NCBI GenBank assembly: GCA_963691815.1
Contig: OY829650.1
Location: forward strand, 14,278,909 to 14,342,908
Direction: 5' to 3'
Source of the DNA: Echiichthys vipera
Taxonomy: Eukaryota; Chordata; Actinopteri; Perciformes; Trachinidae
Length of the DNA: 64,000 bases
Below the pieces are notes generated by a model. It did no database searches and was not told where the DNA came from. It saw nothing but the letters and a program-made list of their open reading frames with translations. A program made the position numbers and the translations under genes. Positions 41,890 through 55,490 of the stretch are shown here, in pieces (the stretch's first letter is position 1; every line of letters begins with the position of its first letter).

Positions 41890-42290
41890 AGAGGAAGAGT
41901 GAAAGGGAAAGAGAAGTGGTCAGGAGGGCTTAAGAACGGGGGAGTTCAGGGATTTTCACAGAGTTTGCCAACTCCTCTCCCCCTCCTCCTCCTCCGTCTC
42001 CTCCCCCTGTTCCCTGCTTTTGCGTCACATTTCTTGGGCTGGGGCTGGAGTGAAGTTGGAGGAAAAGAGGGCAGGAGGAGGAGTTGATTGAGTTCTGTTG
42101 CTGAGGAATGTGGCAGAGGGAGAGAACATGGCTATAAAAGGATAGCACTTCCACTCTGTTGCTGTGATGTCACTGCTCAAATATTTCCTCCTTCCTTGCC
42201 TGCCAAGACTGACTTACTGACGCTGCTATTCTCCTAATTTCTCTGGGTCTCTCCTCCCCTCTTCCAGCTAAATACGTCGGTAAATATCTA
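41890..42290 (+). promoter_or_regulatory. Candidate orphan TATA promoter and first exon
   Basis: CTATAAAAGG at 42132-42141 is a consensus TATA box. About 110 bases upstream are TGCGTCAC (CRE/ATF-like) and C-rich segments, and TGATGTCA lies just downstream. A start near 42165 would give an exon that could splice at ACGTCG|GTAAAT (about 42281). No protein is evident. A noncoding RNA is the simplest reading, if it is transcribed at all. Confidence 0.35.
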
Positions 42291-44589
42291 TGTTAGCAGC
42301 AGGAGGGATGTTTCTTTTGGTGCATGGATGGATAGGCAGGTGAATCTACTGTATGTGCATGGAGCATGTATCATGTCAATTAGATTCTGCTTTGTTCCTA
42401 AAAAAAAAACTATTCAAACATTAAAGTTGCATTCTTAAAATATATAGAGCTAGAGGAGAGTCATCTTAGACTACTCAGCAGTACCAAATGGATAAATGGA
42501 TAAATAGAGTATGTTAAAAGCTTCCTTGTGTGTAATACATTTGGGGGGAAAAATTAATCCTCAGTCATTTGCATACACTCCGCTGCAATCGGCATGTGGT
42601 ATTCCAAATGAGTGCACTGTGGATAAACAATGAAAAAGCTTAGGATTAACAAAGTTCTGCTTATAGATAACAGCCCGTAGCGGTTAGTGAAATGGAAGAA
42701 GTTTCCCATTAAGCTTTTGCTTTAAAAATAATCAGAAGTCACGCCGTCTTGAACAAGAGTTAGCCGAATAATTGGGAAATAATGGAAAATATATATTTGA
42801 AAGTGACTTTCCCAAATCTTTATTTTCCTCAGTTATTCAGATTCACTTTTCTCTTTTATCTCCTTCAGTCTGCATGTGAACGTGAATCATAGTGGTGACT
42901 AAAGAATACTATCAGTCATGAGCGCTGCGCTAAGCATAATGGGAGACCCGTAACATCTCGAACAGTGGAGGGCAGTAATGCGACATGAAAGTGGACGTGA
43001 ATTGCTGTTAAACGGCACAAGTAGAAGAATAAGAATGTTTGACCCTTCTCAGCTCGTTACTTTTCTTTATAGATTGTGATCATGACTTGCATCTTGTTTC
43101 AGTGGTGCTGTAGAGATACACTAGTTTACCAGGCCACTCCACACTGCAGGAAACTACCAAATGAAGAGGCGGTTTAGGGGGAGTATTTGGGACAGAGCTC
43201 AGATAACCTGTTTAAGTACTGTATTTTAAGGTGCATTAGCCTCTCGGGTTTTTATCTTTTCCAAGAAAAAAAAGGTAGTGCTTTCCAAATAACCCAGTTA
43301 GCAAAGGAGAAGTTGCATAACACACTCCGTCACACTCTGAATGGTTGACGAAGGTTTGGGGTTGAAGGATTACTCAACCATAATGCTTAATCTGCAGGTT
43401 ATGACAGAAGGAGAGGCAGGGAGGGAGAGGTTTTTAGGAGCTGTAAAAAAGAAACAAATAAAAATAAAGTTTGAACAATGATTGCGCTTGAGCATACACA
43501 CAAAAGCATGCACACATAGACACGTACACAAGCACATTTTGCAGGTAGGAATGTGGCTGCGCTTGTTGTCACTGGATCATTTATTCAATCTTGGCTGATG
43601 ATTGCTTCAGGTTGAAAAGTTCCAACAGAACTGGCCTGACCAGCAGCAACTTTGAAAGGAGATTGCTGACATAAATTCCTCATTTTTACCTGTTGATGAA
43701 ATAAAAAAAGTGCTACCACCTTAAACAATTGTCTCACTATACTGGGAGGCTGAAGCTTTAGTTATCTAGTTTTTCTTGTATTTACAATCCCTCTTGTCCC
43801 TCTGTCATGGCTCAGTTTTTTTTGTCTTACCTGCTCACCTTGCAGCCAATTGAATTTTAAAAAAGGTTATCTCCTCTTTTACCCATCTCTAGTGCCTTGC
43901 TCTAATTTGTCCCTCAAGAACAAACTCTCTGCCCTTCTCCAGCAGTTACGACATGCATGAATGCCTCTTCTGTCCTTTTGGAACTGTTAAGTTTCTTTGG
44001 ATAAGAATATATCTTATCCATTGTCTCACCTTTAGACTACATCATATGTAATTGCTTCAATAGATCTCCACCCAGGTTTGAACTTTATCTCTAAGGTGTG
44101 TGTCTGTATGTGTGTTGTGTGCACAGTGATCAGGATCAGGTGACTTGGGTAAAGAGAGTCTTGACAGCAGCAGCTTTGTGGTTGATTATTAACTGTTCCA
44201 CAGACAGTGGTGGTAACGTTAGGCCTGTGCTGAGAGAATGACCTATCATAGGACATTAATACTTCAAATACCTTGCAGAAAATTAAGTGCTTCATTCAGT
44301 GCTGTGTAAAAATCCATTGAGGGGTTTCACATGTTGAAGTTGGTTTGACAAAAGATGAGTCTAAGTTGTACAGTATTTTGTCATATAAAAGCTGTGCACT
44401 TTAGTAAACTTTAACCAGTCTGGTCTAATAGAACAGGCTGGGAAGTTAATATTTGTGAGCACACAAACACACACTGATCCCTTCTTTTTGTCTTTGCTGT
44501 TTACATTTAGTGGTCATTGTCCATCACTATAGCAACACATCCTGCCATTGGTCAAAGAGACAATGCACACTAGTGGCCATAGCTGAGAT

Positions 44590-44842
44590 TTATTGAATCT
44601 TCAACTGCTTGTCCCTATCGTGGTCGCTGGAGCCGATCCCAGCTTGACATCGGGCGTGAGGCGGGGTACACTCTGGATAGGACACCAGTCTATCCCAGGG
44701 CACACAGACAACCATTCACACTCACACCTACAGGCAATTAACCTAACATATGCATGTCTTTGGACTGTAGGAGGAAGCCGGAGAACCAGGAACCCTCTTG
44801 CTGTGAGGCGACAGTGCTAACCACCACACCACCGTGCTGCTC
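44590..44842. mobile_element. LINE 3' UTR fragment (L2/Maui-like)
   Basis: CGCTGGAGCCGATCCCAGC, GGACACCAGTCTATCCCAGG, TGCATGTCTTTGGACTGTAG and GTGAGGCGACAGTGCTAACC appear in the order found in a very common fish LINE 3' region. Part of the middle is deleted. Confidence 0.75.
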
Positions 44843-45317
44843 TCTAAATTCCAGTCCTTTTAAAAATATCATAACAGATGTGTCTCTCAAATATTTTGAA
44901 TCAAGCCTACTTCTGTAGCATGTTCATAGTTTATGGAAAGGCTACTCAGATACAGCTCAGAATGTTTAGCATGTTTCAATTAGACTTTATTTTTTAAAGC
45001 TTAGCAACTATTTTTCTTTCCCCTGCAGGAGGTTCCCAAGTGCCATACAAACTGTGCCAAAAGACTGCTTTGAGAGATGATTCCTGATAAGAGCACATGT
45101 GTATGTCAATTTTAGGTCCACATACTGTAGCACACTTAGTATAGACATTAAAGTGGGTGGAGGTACCTTAGTGTAGTTTGGTTTATTGGGGTGAAAGAGG
45201 TCAAAGTCCAGTGTTTGGTTTTTTTTTCCTAATCCTGCAGCACTTGCTCTGAGCATCTAATATCACAGCAGATGGGTTTACAGTTGAAAGCCTGGTGCAT
45301 TCTACACTGTTGCACAA

Positions 45318-45515
45318 GGGGCGGCTGGTGGCTGAGTGGTTAGGGCAGTCAGCCCATGTAAAGAGGCTGAAGGTCCTCCAGGCAGTGGCCATGGGTTCAG
45401 CTCTGACCTGCGGCCCTTAGCTGCATGTCTCCCCCTCTCTCTAGCCCCATTTCCTGCATGTCCTGTATAACAAAGGCTTGGAAAACTGCCAAAAAAATAA
45501 TCTTAAAAAAAAAGA
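45318..45515 (+). mobile_element. tRNA-derived SINE of a second family
   Basis: A-box-like TGGCTGAGTGGTTAGGGCAG near 45328 and degenerate B box GGGTTCAGCTC near 45393. They are followed by CTGCATGTCTCCCCCTCTCT, TTTCCTGCATGTC and an A-rich tail. Different from the SINE at 4709. Confidence 0.8.
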
Positions 45516-46075
45516 GTTCCAGTTTTCTTTATCGTATTATAATGTAGTACTACTGGCCTAACAGATATTCCATTATATGCCGTATGTGTATGCATATATT
45601 ACTATTTGTCACATTGCTCCCCTGCACAAGATGTGAGCATGCTATTGTGCGGAGTATTGGGATTGGTAAACAATGTGAATCACCATAATATAAAGTCATC
45701 TACAAAGGAGATTTTTACTAAAATTTTGAAAAAAATAGAAAATTTCATTTTAGGAACTTCCAAATGTATGACACTGGCAACAAAGTTCATGGGGAATGGA
45801 CATGCAGCGTACATAGGCAGGGCGCAGCAGAAATGTGGGTGTCGTGCCCATGTAGTTTGGCCATTGCACATTAAGAGCTTTTGTGAGTATGAAGTCAGCA
45901 GTAACAGTATAGTGGTGAAAGTAGCAGAGCAGTGTTTGTACAGCTTATTTGTCAGTGGATACATGCTACAACTCTTTCAGACTCAAGCAAAGTCGTCTTG
46001 CTTGCTAACATCACCAGCTGCAGATAGAGACAACTAGCTAGTTTTGATTTAGTATAGGTGATCTCTCTCGCTGTA

Positions 46076-46615
46076 ACCATAGACTGTATAAAATGCGGAC
46101 GTAGCATCTCTGTCAAGGTCCATTGTCTCAACTTGATCCAATCGCCCTCACCTACGGGAGTCACCATCTTGCCAGACATTGACTCCGCCTCATTTCCTCT
46201 TACCAAAAAGGGCATTGATGTGACGTTGGGGGGAAGGAGATATGTCCATCTGGCTGAGGTATACCTCCGAAGAGAAGTGAGGGCCAGCGGCTAGCTGTCA
46301 CTCAAGTGGCTGCGCCCCTAATTTTTCAGAAACCTCAACCTCCAATAAAATACTGAAAAACTAGCCTGGTATGAAAAAGTTTGCCCCCCTCAGTGTTGTC
46401 ATAGAGATATGACCTAAACATACAGACTACAATGTTTTTTGTACCAGGCCTAAAATAGGTTTAATTACACTGTACAAAAATGGCCGATTTAACATGGGGG
46501 TCAATCAGAAACTGCTTTATTACTACCGGGGGAACTGCAACTTTTGACACTTCTGTATCAACCAGGAAGTTGCTGTGGTTGGGGCTCGGCTGTAACCAAC
46601 AACCAACAAGCTTTA
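46076..46615 (+). repeat. Dispersed repeat, copy B
   Basis: Plus-strand counterpart of 14670-15225, sharing its ordered blocks from CATAGACTGTATAAAA to GTCATAGAGATATGACCT and GGTCAATCAGAAA. Divergence looks moderate, with small indels. Confidence 0.85.
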
Positions 46616-47492
46616 TGCTAATGATTACACAATACCTTCACAAATTGGCCTCTGATGTAACTTGCGCCAAAGCCCTTTAAAAACCCTAGGTAAAACCCTG
46701 CATACAAGTTGTGGAAATTTTCTTATTTTAGCTTTTCAATTGATACAATTGTCCACTATCACCCTGTGGTTGGGCCACCATATATTCTCTTTTTCTAGAT
46801 TGCATCCTTGCTACACAGAATCTAGTGTTTTGACAGTATGTGTGGGCTGTTGGCTGTGGTGTTGGGTTGCTCAACACAAGATCGCGCTGGGAGTGTAAAG
46901 TTGAAATTGCAACATGGGGTTTCATGAACTTCTGCTTAACTTGTAAATGTGCCTTACACAATCCAATGTCCATAACGGTTCCTATTTGGGCTCTGAGCAT
47001 TGGTAGCTCAGCTCAGGAAACAGAGGTGATCCATCAAATCTGTTTAAAGCTGGAGATGACAGCAGCTGGAAATTTCCAGTGAAGAGGGAGCACTATGTGT
47101 AACCCCATAGTTTCCTCTACATGTTATGTATAAAAGTCGAGATGGTTTAAGTATTGACTGGTTAGATGGATTTATACACAAAATATGACCAATTTGCTTG
47201 ATAGAATGTTCTAAATTATTTTTAAAATACAGAAAATGATATGTAGCCAGTATTTTTTGGAATCCCTTTTCTCACTTAAAATCTACATTTGGGGATTTTC
47301 CCTCATTCTCCCCTATTTTTTTTTGTTTTGTTCTACAGTTGTTACAGAGTCATCAACATAGTTGGTTGAGGAGTGTTGACAAAAGTTATCCTAGGTCTGT
47401 ATCCAGATAGCCTATTTTCACCCCTGAACCACTTGTGAATTACACGTAGGGATGTAAAAATGTAAAAAAAATTGTCCCAAATCTCAAAATTT

Positions 47493-48216
47493 TAGGGATG
47501 CACAATATATTGGCAATCATATCGGTACAATACAGCAAGCGCTCAACAAAACAAGGAAATCAAGAAAGGGCAGCACCTTTGATGTTGATCACAAGTAAAG
47601 TAATAGCGATGTTTGCTCTTGATGACCAATTATTTTCCATTGGGGGGGACTGAGGATTTTGCCAGTTGATAGAGCACATTGGGCCTCGCCACAACCTTCC
47701 AAGTCACAGCTACTTTTAAGCTATAGATATAGTCATAATATGTTCCTGATATTTTTGTTTTAGCTATTTCAAAAATGGAACTTGAAATAGAGTTAAATTC
47801 ATTGGTTGGTTTCTGGTTGCCTGGTGGAAACACTGTTTCAGTGACATTTAGTGACATTTACTTTTGAGAACATTAAAATGTAAGTGTGCAAAGACCTCAG
47901 TATATATGTTATAAATATTCTTGATAAATGAGGAAAAAGTCAGAACATGTTTTGATATTTTTTATTTATCCTTGAGTTATATTTTACTGCACTTTAATAG
48001 ACCCTACTGTCTTTTTGCCATGAATATTGGCAAGTTTAATAAGTCGTCAAACCATGTCGGGATACTTGGTTTTGCGGTCTTTAGTTATAGATTCATGATC
48101 CAAGCTTTTTTCACCTTTGTGGATAAAACTGGACTTTCTATGAAAAAATAATCTTGGCATGGGTCAGTTTTCAGTCAGCAATGTTAATATTGGTTATCAG
48201 TATCGGTGCATCCCTA
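47493..48216. mobile_element. Non-autonomous hAT transposon with 8-bp target duplication
   Basis: Terminal inverted repeats start TAGGGATGCAC at 47493 and end GTGCATCCCTA at 48216. The flanks are CAAAATTT (47485-47492) and CAAAATCT (48217-48224), an 8-bp target site duplication with one change. Length is 724 bp and no transposase is encoded. TIR sequence and TSD length fit the hAT superfamily. Confidence 0.85.
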
Positions 48217-48994
48217 CAAAATCTCTGGGATTTCCATAATGTTTTAGATTTCTTGTTTATGAATTCCAACACTTGTCCATGCTCTTGAAACGTTGTTGTT
48301 TTGGACCTGATATTAATTTTGTACTGGGGGACCTATATAAACATGAATGTTTTGTTTTATATCCTATTTGTATAGATCCAAAGAAGTCTTACACCAATTT
48401 GCAGTTTCATTGTAAATCATCACATCTTTTACCTGAAACTGAAAAGCTGTGTGTACGTGCCACGGAGGTTATGTAAATGTTGTCTGTACTGTATACACAA
48501 CAAAGACACTGTATGTTACAAAACACAAAAGAGAGAGAAACACAGCTCAGAATTCAACTTGCAATTAGCTTTGTCGTGTATGCACTTAAAATGTTCTGAA
48601 CTCTTTACCTCTTTAGTTTAACTAGGTCTTATAGATCTACTATAAGTATGTGACTGGCATACAGTATTTTACAGTATTTTATTTTTATCCTGATTTACTT
48701 TCAGGCAAGATCAGTTCAGTTAAAATAATTCATCTTCAGTATGTAATTGAACAACTGTATTCCTTTTCTTGCAACCATTGATTGTTTAAAACATATTGTT
48801 GACTGTATGATAGAGTTAATAACATCCCACAATGAAGGCAAAGTATACCCTTAACTATACCTTAATTTGTATTCTTAAATTTCCTTCATATCTCTAAAGG
48901 GAAACAATGGGTGAGGAAGTTACTAAACTGTAGATGTGAAGATGCAAATTAATGTAATTGAATAACAAATTGGAGTCAAAAACAACAGCATACA

Positions 48995-50226
<1,232 letters not shown>

Positions 50227-52105
50227 TTAGTCGGACAGGGACAGCCGTTCGAACACAGTGAGCCTCTTGGTGGCTGCGTCGAATGTTGGAGACTCAGTTC
50301 CACTGGAACCTCCACTGCTGCTGCTGTAGCTGTCCTCCAGGGAGTCCTCGGAGGAGAAACGCTGGAGTCCAGCAGGCTTCATGAATCCTCCGTGGCCTCC
50401 AGAACCCGGAAATGGCATGCTGCTGTCCTGGTGGTGCCCGTCATCCACACTGGCGAAGACTCTGTTGTTGTTGTTGCTGTTGTTGCTGTGAAAGTTATTT
50501 CCATGGCCGCACACGCAGCGTGAGGCCTTTGGCTCCAGAATGAGAGGAATGCTGTGGATGTCTCCGGTGCTGGCACGGGACTGATGGTTGCCAAACTGGA
50601 ATGCAACTGCCTCCCGCTGAAGAGAGTCACCAAACACTGGGGAGAGGAGATCAGCTGGAGGTGGGGAAACGGAGGGAGCACGGCTGAACCCCAGGTTAGG
50701 ATCATTGAAGGACGAAGGGAATGATGGTGGAGGTGAGCTGCGTGAAGAGCCCAGGAATCCGGCAAAGCTGACACTCTGACGCAGTTGGTGGCGTGGATTC
50801 TGACCACTGGGAGTCGATTGCTGATTCTGGAATTTGGCAGATGACAATGGAGCTCCGCTGATTTTGTCCTCGTGGATAAAGTGACAGCGTGAGCCATAGG
50901 GGCAGTAGCCAAAGTTGTAAAAGGTTCTGCAGGGCTCTGTCTTGTACTTGGGGTGGCGGAAAAGTCCACGCAGCTCTGGCTCGCCGTGGGCAAACTGGCA
51001 CTTACTGCCATACTTGCAGCTGCCAGTCTCCTGGAAGCCACGGCACAGCTCCGTCTTGTAACGATTAGGGGCCACCACTTGCGGGACCTGGGCTGGGATG
51101 TTAGATGAGGGAGGGAAGCCAGGTGGTGGAGCCACAGTAGTAGCAGGGGGAAAAGCCTCCAGGTTCTTCAGCTGTCCGAAGGTGGAGAGTAGGCTGCTGC
51201 TGGACTCAGTCAGGCTCATGGAGCGGTCGGGCCTGAAGGGGAGTGGTTTTGGTTTGGAGACAGGGCCCTGGCTCCAGATGTTGGATGACCAGAAAGGGCT
51301 ACCGTTGTCATCATTGTTAACATGCTCAGTGCTCAAGCTGTGGCTCGAGGAGGCAGGAGGGGAGGGGGGAGAGAAAAAGGAGACTGACCGGTTCAGCCGA
51401 CTCTGCCCTGGGCCTTTGAGTTGAGACTGTTTCTGGAGCAAGACATCATCCAGGTTCATAAAGTTCTGTTAAAGAAGGTGAACAAAGTTATGATACAGAC
51501 CTTGATACTTCTCATTTCAAAGCAATATACTACATTATGAATGTCATCATTTTCCTCTTTAAACCTACTTTCTACAACAGATCTTTCCAATCTAAATGTC
51601 TTCTATTCATATAGAACAGGTTCATATTTAAGATCTTTTATCTCTTAAAGAAGGAAATGAGACAAAAATGTCAAAACAAAGTAATTAAGAAGGCAGTCAT
51701 GAAAATATGAAAGCAAACTGTGCAGTTGTAGCCATTTATCTGCCATGTACATAGAATCGCAACATACAATTAAATGTGGCTAATTGCAGTTTTTGACTGG
51801 TTTCTCATGAAAATTCTAATAGTGGAAGATTGGAATCGAAAAATATAACAAACAACCCAGCGCTGACTGTCTCCCTTATCTCTCTGAACTAAAGAAATCC
51901 TGTGTAGGACTAAACTCAGTTCAAAAAGGAATTCCCTGTCAAATCAGTGATTCACAGGAATAAAATGAGCAGGAAAAAACAAACACTTTGGGAGAGAGGT
52001 TAAAAAAGCTGACCCACTCCAACTCTATGAAGCCTTTCCTTTCCAAAACAAAATCCCTAAACTTCGACTCACCTTTGTGAAAATGTCGTCAAGCATTTCG
52101 GACAT
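50227..52105 (-). CDS. zfp36: mRNA decay activator ZFP36 / tristetraprolin (423 aa)
   Basis: Coding exon 1 is 52105-52073 (MSEMLDDIFTK, donor GTGAG). Exon 2 is 51465-50227 after ctttaacag, in phase 0. Tandem CCCH fingers lie at residues 152-171 (RYKTELC lead-in) and 190-209 (KYKTEPC) with an 18-residue linker. The protein should bind UAUUUAU in cytokine-type mRNAs and recruit deadenylases. Tristetraprolin traits are the FYNFGYCPYGSRCHFIH second finger, the proline motif APPPGF (about 124-129, cf. PPPPG motifs that bind GYF proteins), MK2-type sites RSMS95 and RQSVS244, and the C-terminal CNOT1-binding peptide KRLTVFERLSLSD. A further MK2-like LNRSVS40 is near the N-terminus. An Asn-rich tract sits in the C-terminal third. 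The N-terminal leucine-rich NLDDVLL may be a nuclear export signal. Length exceeds human ZFP36 (326 aa). Confidence 0.94.
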
Positions 52106-52345
52106 GCTGTACCCCTTTAGCCAAAAGAAGAAAAAAAAATTCAGCTTTGATCCACGGTTGACTGTTAGATACCTGTGTCCAGCCTTGAGTGAAGTTAGAT
52201 TTGCAGCTTGTTCTAGTTCTTTTTATCTGCCTTGAAATCCCTCCCCCAAGGCCTGGGAGGAGTTTCCACTTGCTATGTTCCCGGATGACCCTCCCTCTGC
52301 CTCAAGTTTCTTGAGCTCAGAGAAGGGCGGGTATAAAAAAACAAC
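52106..52345 (-). promoter_or_regulatory. zfp36 promoter
   Basis: Read on the minus strand, AGATAAAAAG (TATA-like) at 52228-52219 lies 114 bases before the ATG. Just upstream are G-rich AGGCCTTGGGGGAGGG, GTGGAAACTCC (NF-kB-like) and ATCCGGGAACA (STAT/Ets-like). A plus-strand TATAAAAAA sits at 52332-52340. The motifs are weak individually. Confidence 0.5.
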
Positions 52346-53417
52346 AACAAAAAAAGAGAAAGAAAACTGTGTATTTTTAGCTAGCTGTGTGAAATGCTTC
52401 AGTTTTGTAGGCATGCGAGAGCAAAGTGGGTTATTTACATATCTCAATGCATGCTCTTTCATAGCACACACTCGTTTTTCTTGTGTTTTTTAACCTTATT
52501 TTGTATATGTTCATTCAGATGTTTTCAGCAGAAAGTAAAACATCATTCTAGTTAGTCTTTTTTTCAGGATATGAAGCACCCAGATGTGAAGTGGCAAATT
52601 AGGGTGTTTGTTTAGACCTGTAAAGTGACCCTTATCATCACTCATTAACATGTAAAGCAGAACTCTTCCGTAGCAAACGCATACACAGGCATACATTTAC
52701 AGTATATACATTCAGATGACTAATGGTAGGTTTTCAGGAAGTGTAATCTTGTCCCTGGTCGCATACTGTTAAGTTAAGTTTCTAAACGTTTTTGCCCACA
52801 GAGGAGAGAATATATCACTGCACCTTCATGTTTACCAGAATTCATACAGCCACATTTCCCCTTATTTCCTCTGGTGTATGTTGTGATTACAGTGGGGCTA
52901 CAGTTTTCCACCAAAGCCCTGACAGAATCCAACAGTTATCAGAACAGAACCAATATGAGCATCGATTAGTCAAAGGCAGAAACCTTTGGACTGAAAACAA
53001 GATAGGAGTGAGTAAAAATAAACAATAGGGAACACTGGACTCTGCTGTTTGTCCATTAGAAACAACATACTTCTATTCCTCCAACCCTCAAATTCAATCC
53101 TTTATGCTCAACACTGTGTTAATCCAACTCTTATACACCCATAATATCATTTGAATGTTTAAATTTGAACCATACCAAGCACATATTTTGAACATTCACA
53201 CCTTTTTTGTCACACTTTTGACTCCATGGCCCACAGCGGAAATCATTCTTCATCTTAAATCATGCAAATTTCACAAACAAAACTGAAATTGTTATTACCA
53301 GAAGACTATTGGATTTTCTACTTCTGGTTTCTATGGTGAACGCTGCATCAGTCTTTGTTTTCTTTCTCAGAGGAATTCAGAGCAGCTGTTCCTGCCACAA
53401 GAACGTATTACAGTAAC

Positions 53418-53418
<1 letters not shown>

Positions 53419-53455
<37 letters not shown>
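53419..53455. repeat. (GT)n microsatellite
   Basis: About 17 GT units after ACGC. Confidence 0.95.
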
Positions 53456-53456
<1 letters not shown>

Positions 53457-55356
53457 GAGATCCTGTGTTATTTTGTAGGGTACTTTATATACACTCACTA
53501 AGCATTATTTCCTTGACTCACACATCAGTGTCGACTGACCTTCAAGTCTATAAATACATCACACTTTTCTTGTAAACATTAAATTCACGTATAGCACGTA
53601 CTGTATATGATGTATAATAGCTTTGTTATCATGGCAGAGCTGTGTCACTGACTCTTAAGCAAACCTGCATTGCTGTGCATATTAAGGATTCATTATTGGA
53701 ACCAGAAGCTTGATGAATACAGAATGATAAGAGATTATTTTGACTTAGCAGTGAGATATGTGGGAAAATGACATCTTCAGACTGGGTGAAACCCCCAATA
53801 ACGGGCCATTTTATCTGATGTGCATATCTATCAGCATATCTATCAGCTTCCGGTTTCTTTCTACAAAACTGTGCTGATATCTGCTAAACGGGAGACTTCA
53901 TTAGTTTCTGCACTGCTGCTGTTGCCGCGTGTGTCACCCACTCGTGCGTGAGTCATATTTAGTCCTGGCAATGACGGCGCAAACATTGTAATAAACGTTG
54001 TGCAAGTGTAGAAGACTCACTGCAATATTAATTGCTACGTGCTCACGCGTGATGGCGGTAAACAGAAGAAGGATGCCCCCAGAAAAACCGCAAGACTCAA
54101 CCTGGGGCTAAAACACACAAGGATTGTCAAACTGTGCAGGAAGGCACACAGAAGAACTCATGAATAGTATTCCATGATGATTTTAAGATAAACAAAATGT
54201 TATTTGTCTAGTTGAAATGTAGTTATTGAATTGTGCCTCAGGCCCTGTAAATGGAATGCAGTTATTGTGACTTTAAGGCCAATGGTGCAATACTTTATTT
54301 GACATCTGTCTCTAAGGAAGGGAGGGAATGTTAACTAAAAGTAGGTCAAAAAGTAATGCTAAATAAGTCAAATGCTAAATAGAAGTAATATTTTCGCTAA
54401 GACTGTAAAAAAGATCTTAATGTTGTGATCCAGGTGGCAGGCTACCTACTTCATACAAGTCTTTTTTATTTTGTAAATGTAAAAATGATACACCGATGTC
54501 AAACAACTGTAGTAGGCTGAAAGTCTAATGTGTCGTAACATGAAAGTACACAAGTGAAGCAATCGAATAATAAAATAAATCACCTAATTAAATATTGCAG
54601 AAACATTATGTAACTTCCCAACTTCAGGAAACCGTGAGGTATGACACAAGCATAGCTTCAATACAATTTACCACCAGAGCACATACATCTTCTCCCGGTT
54701 CTGTTCTTGTCACTATTTTACATCAACCTTCCGATTTTTGCACATTTAATACCCAGGTCTTTCTGATTGAATGCTGTCACAGTTGCATTTGTTTATGAAA
54801 CTACATGGTACAAGGTTTTTTTTTTTTTTTAAATGATTGTGACAATCTATCATTTGTTATTTAAATGATGCCATAGGATAGGAATGCTTGATTGTGAAGG
54901 ATTTATTATTAATGTCATAAACTTCCATTGGGAATATCACCCACCATCATCACAACTCTCAGGCAGACCGATGGGCAGAGTGACAGGCCGACTGAAACCA
55001 AACAGACCTCTCATGTTCAGCTATTAATAACTTCAGCGAGATATAAATAACTTACTTCACTATAAATCTGAGAGCATTACATACTTTGGAAAGTATATAA
55101 TGAGGCCGTATTAAGGGTGTGGAAAAAAAATCTCCCTGTCATTCTCATTTTTCACTACCTTCAGACCTTTTCTCAACGGAAGGTCGGTAAGTTAGCACAG
55201 AGGTAAGAGGAGCAAATAGCTGCAGTGTGTTAAATGTGTGTTTTTAGTATGTTTTTGTATTTGTGCGTATGTGTATGTGTTGTGGTTACCTCGCTCTACT
55301 TGTTTCTGTTCTTTCTCTTGCCTCAGTTGCATGGAAAGTCACTCTAACAGGGAGGG

Positions 55357-55490
<134 letters not shown>

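Noticed and set aside
45606..46037. A 143-codon open frame
   Set aside because: No recognisable domain. It lies between a SINE and a dispersed repeat, and the antisense frame is also open over much of the same span.
50379..51041. A 220-codon open frame overlapping zfp36 in another frame
   Set aside because: It is explained by the GC-rich Ser/Pro codon use of the real frame. It has no domain, and the zfp36 frame across the same bases carries both zinc fingers.
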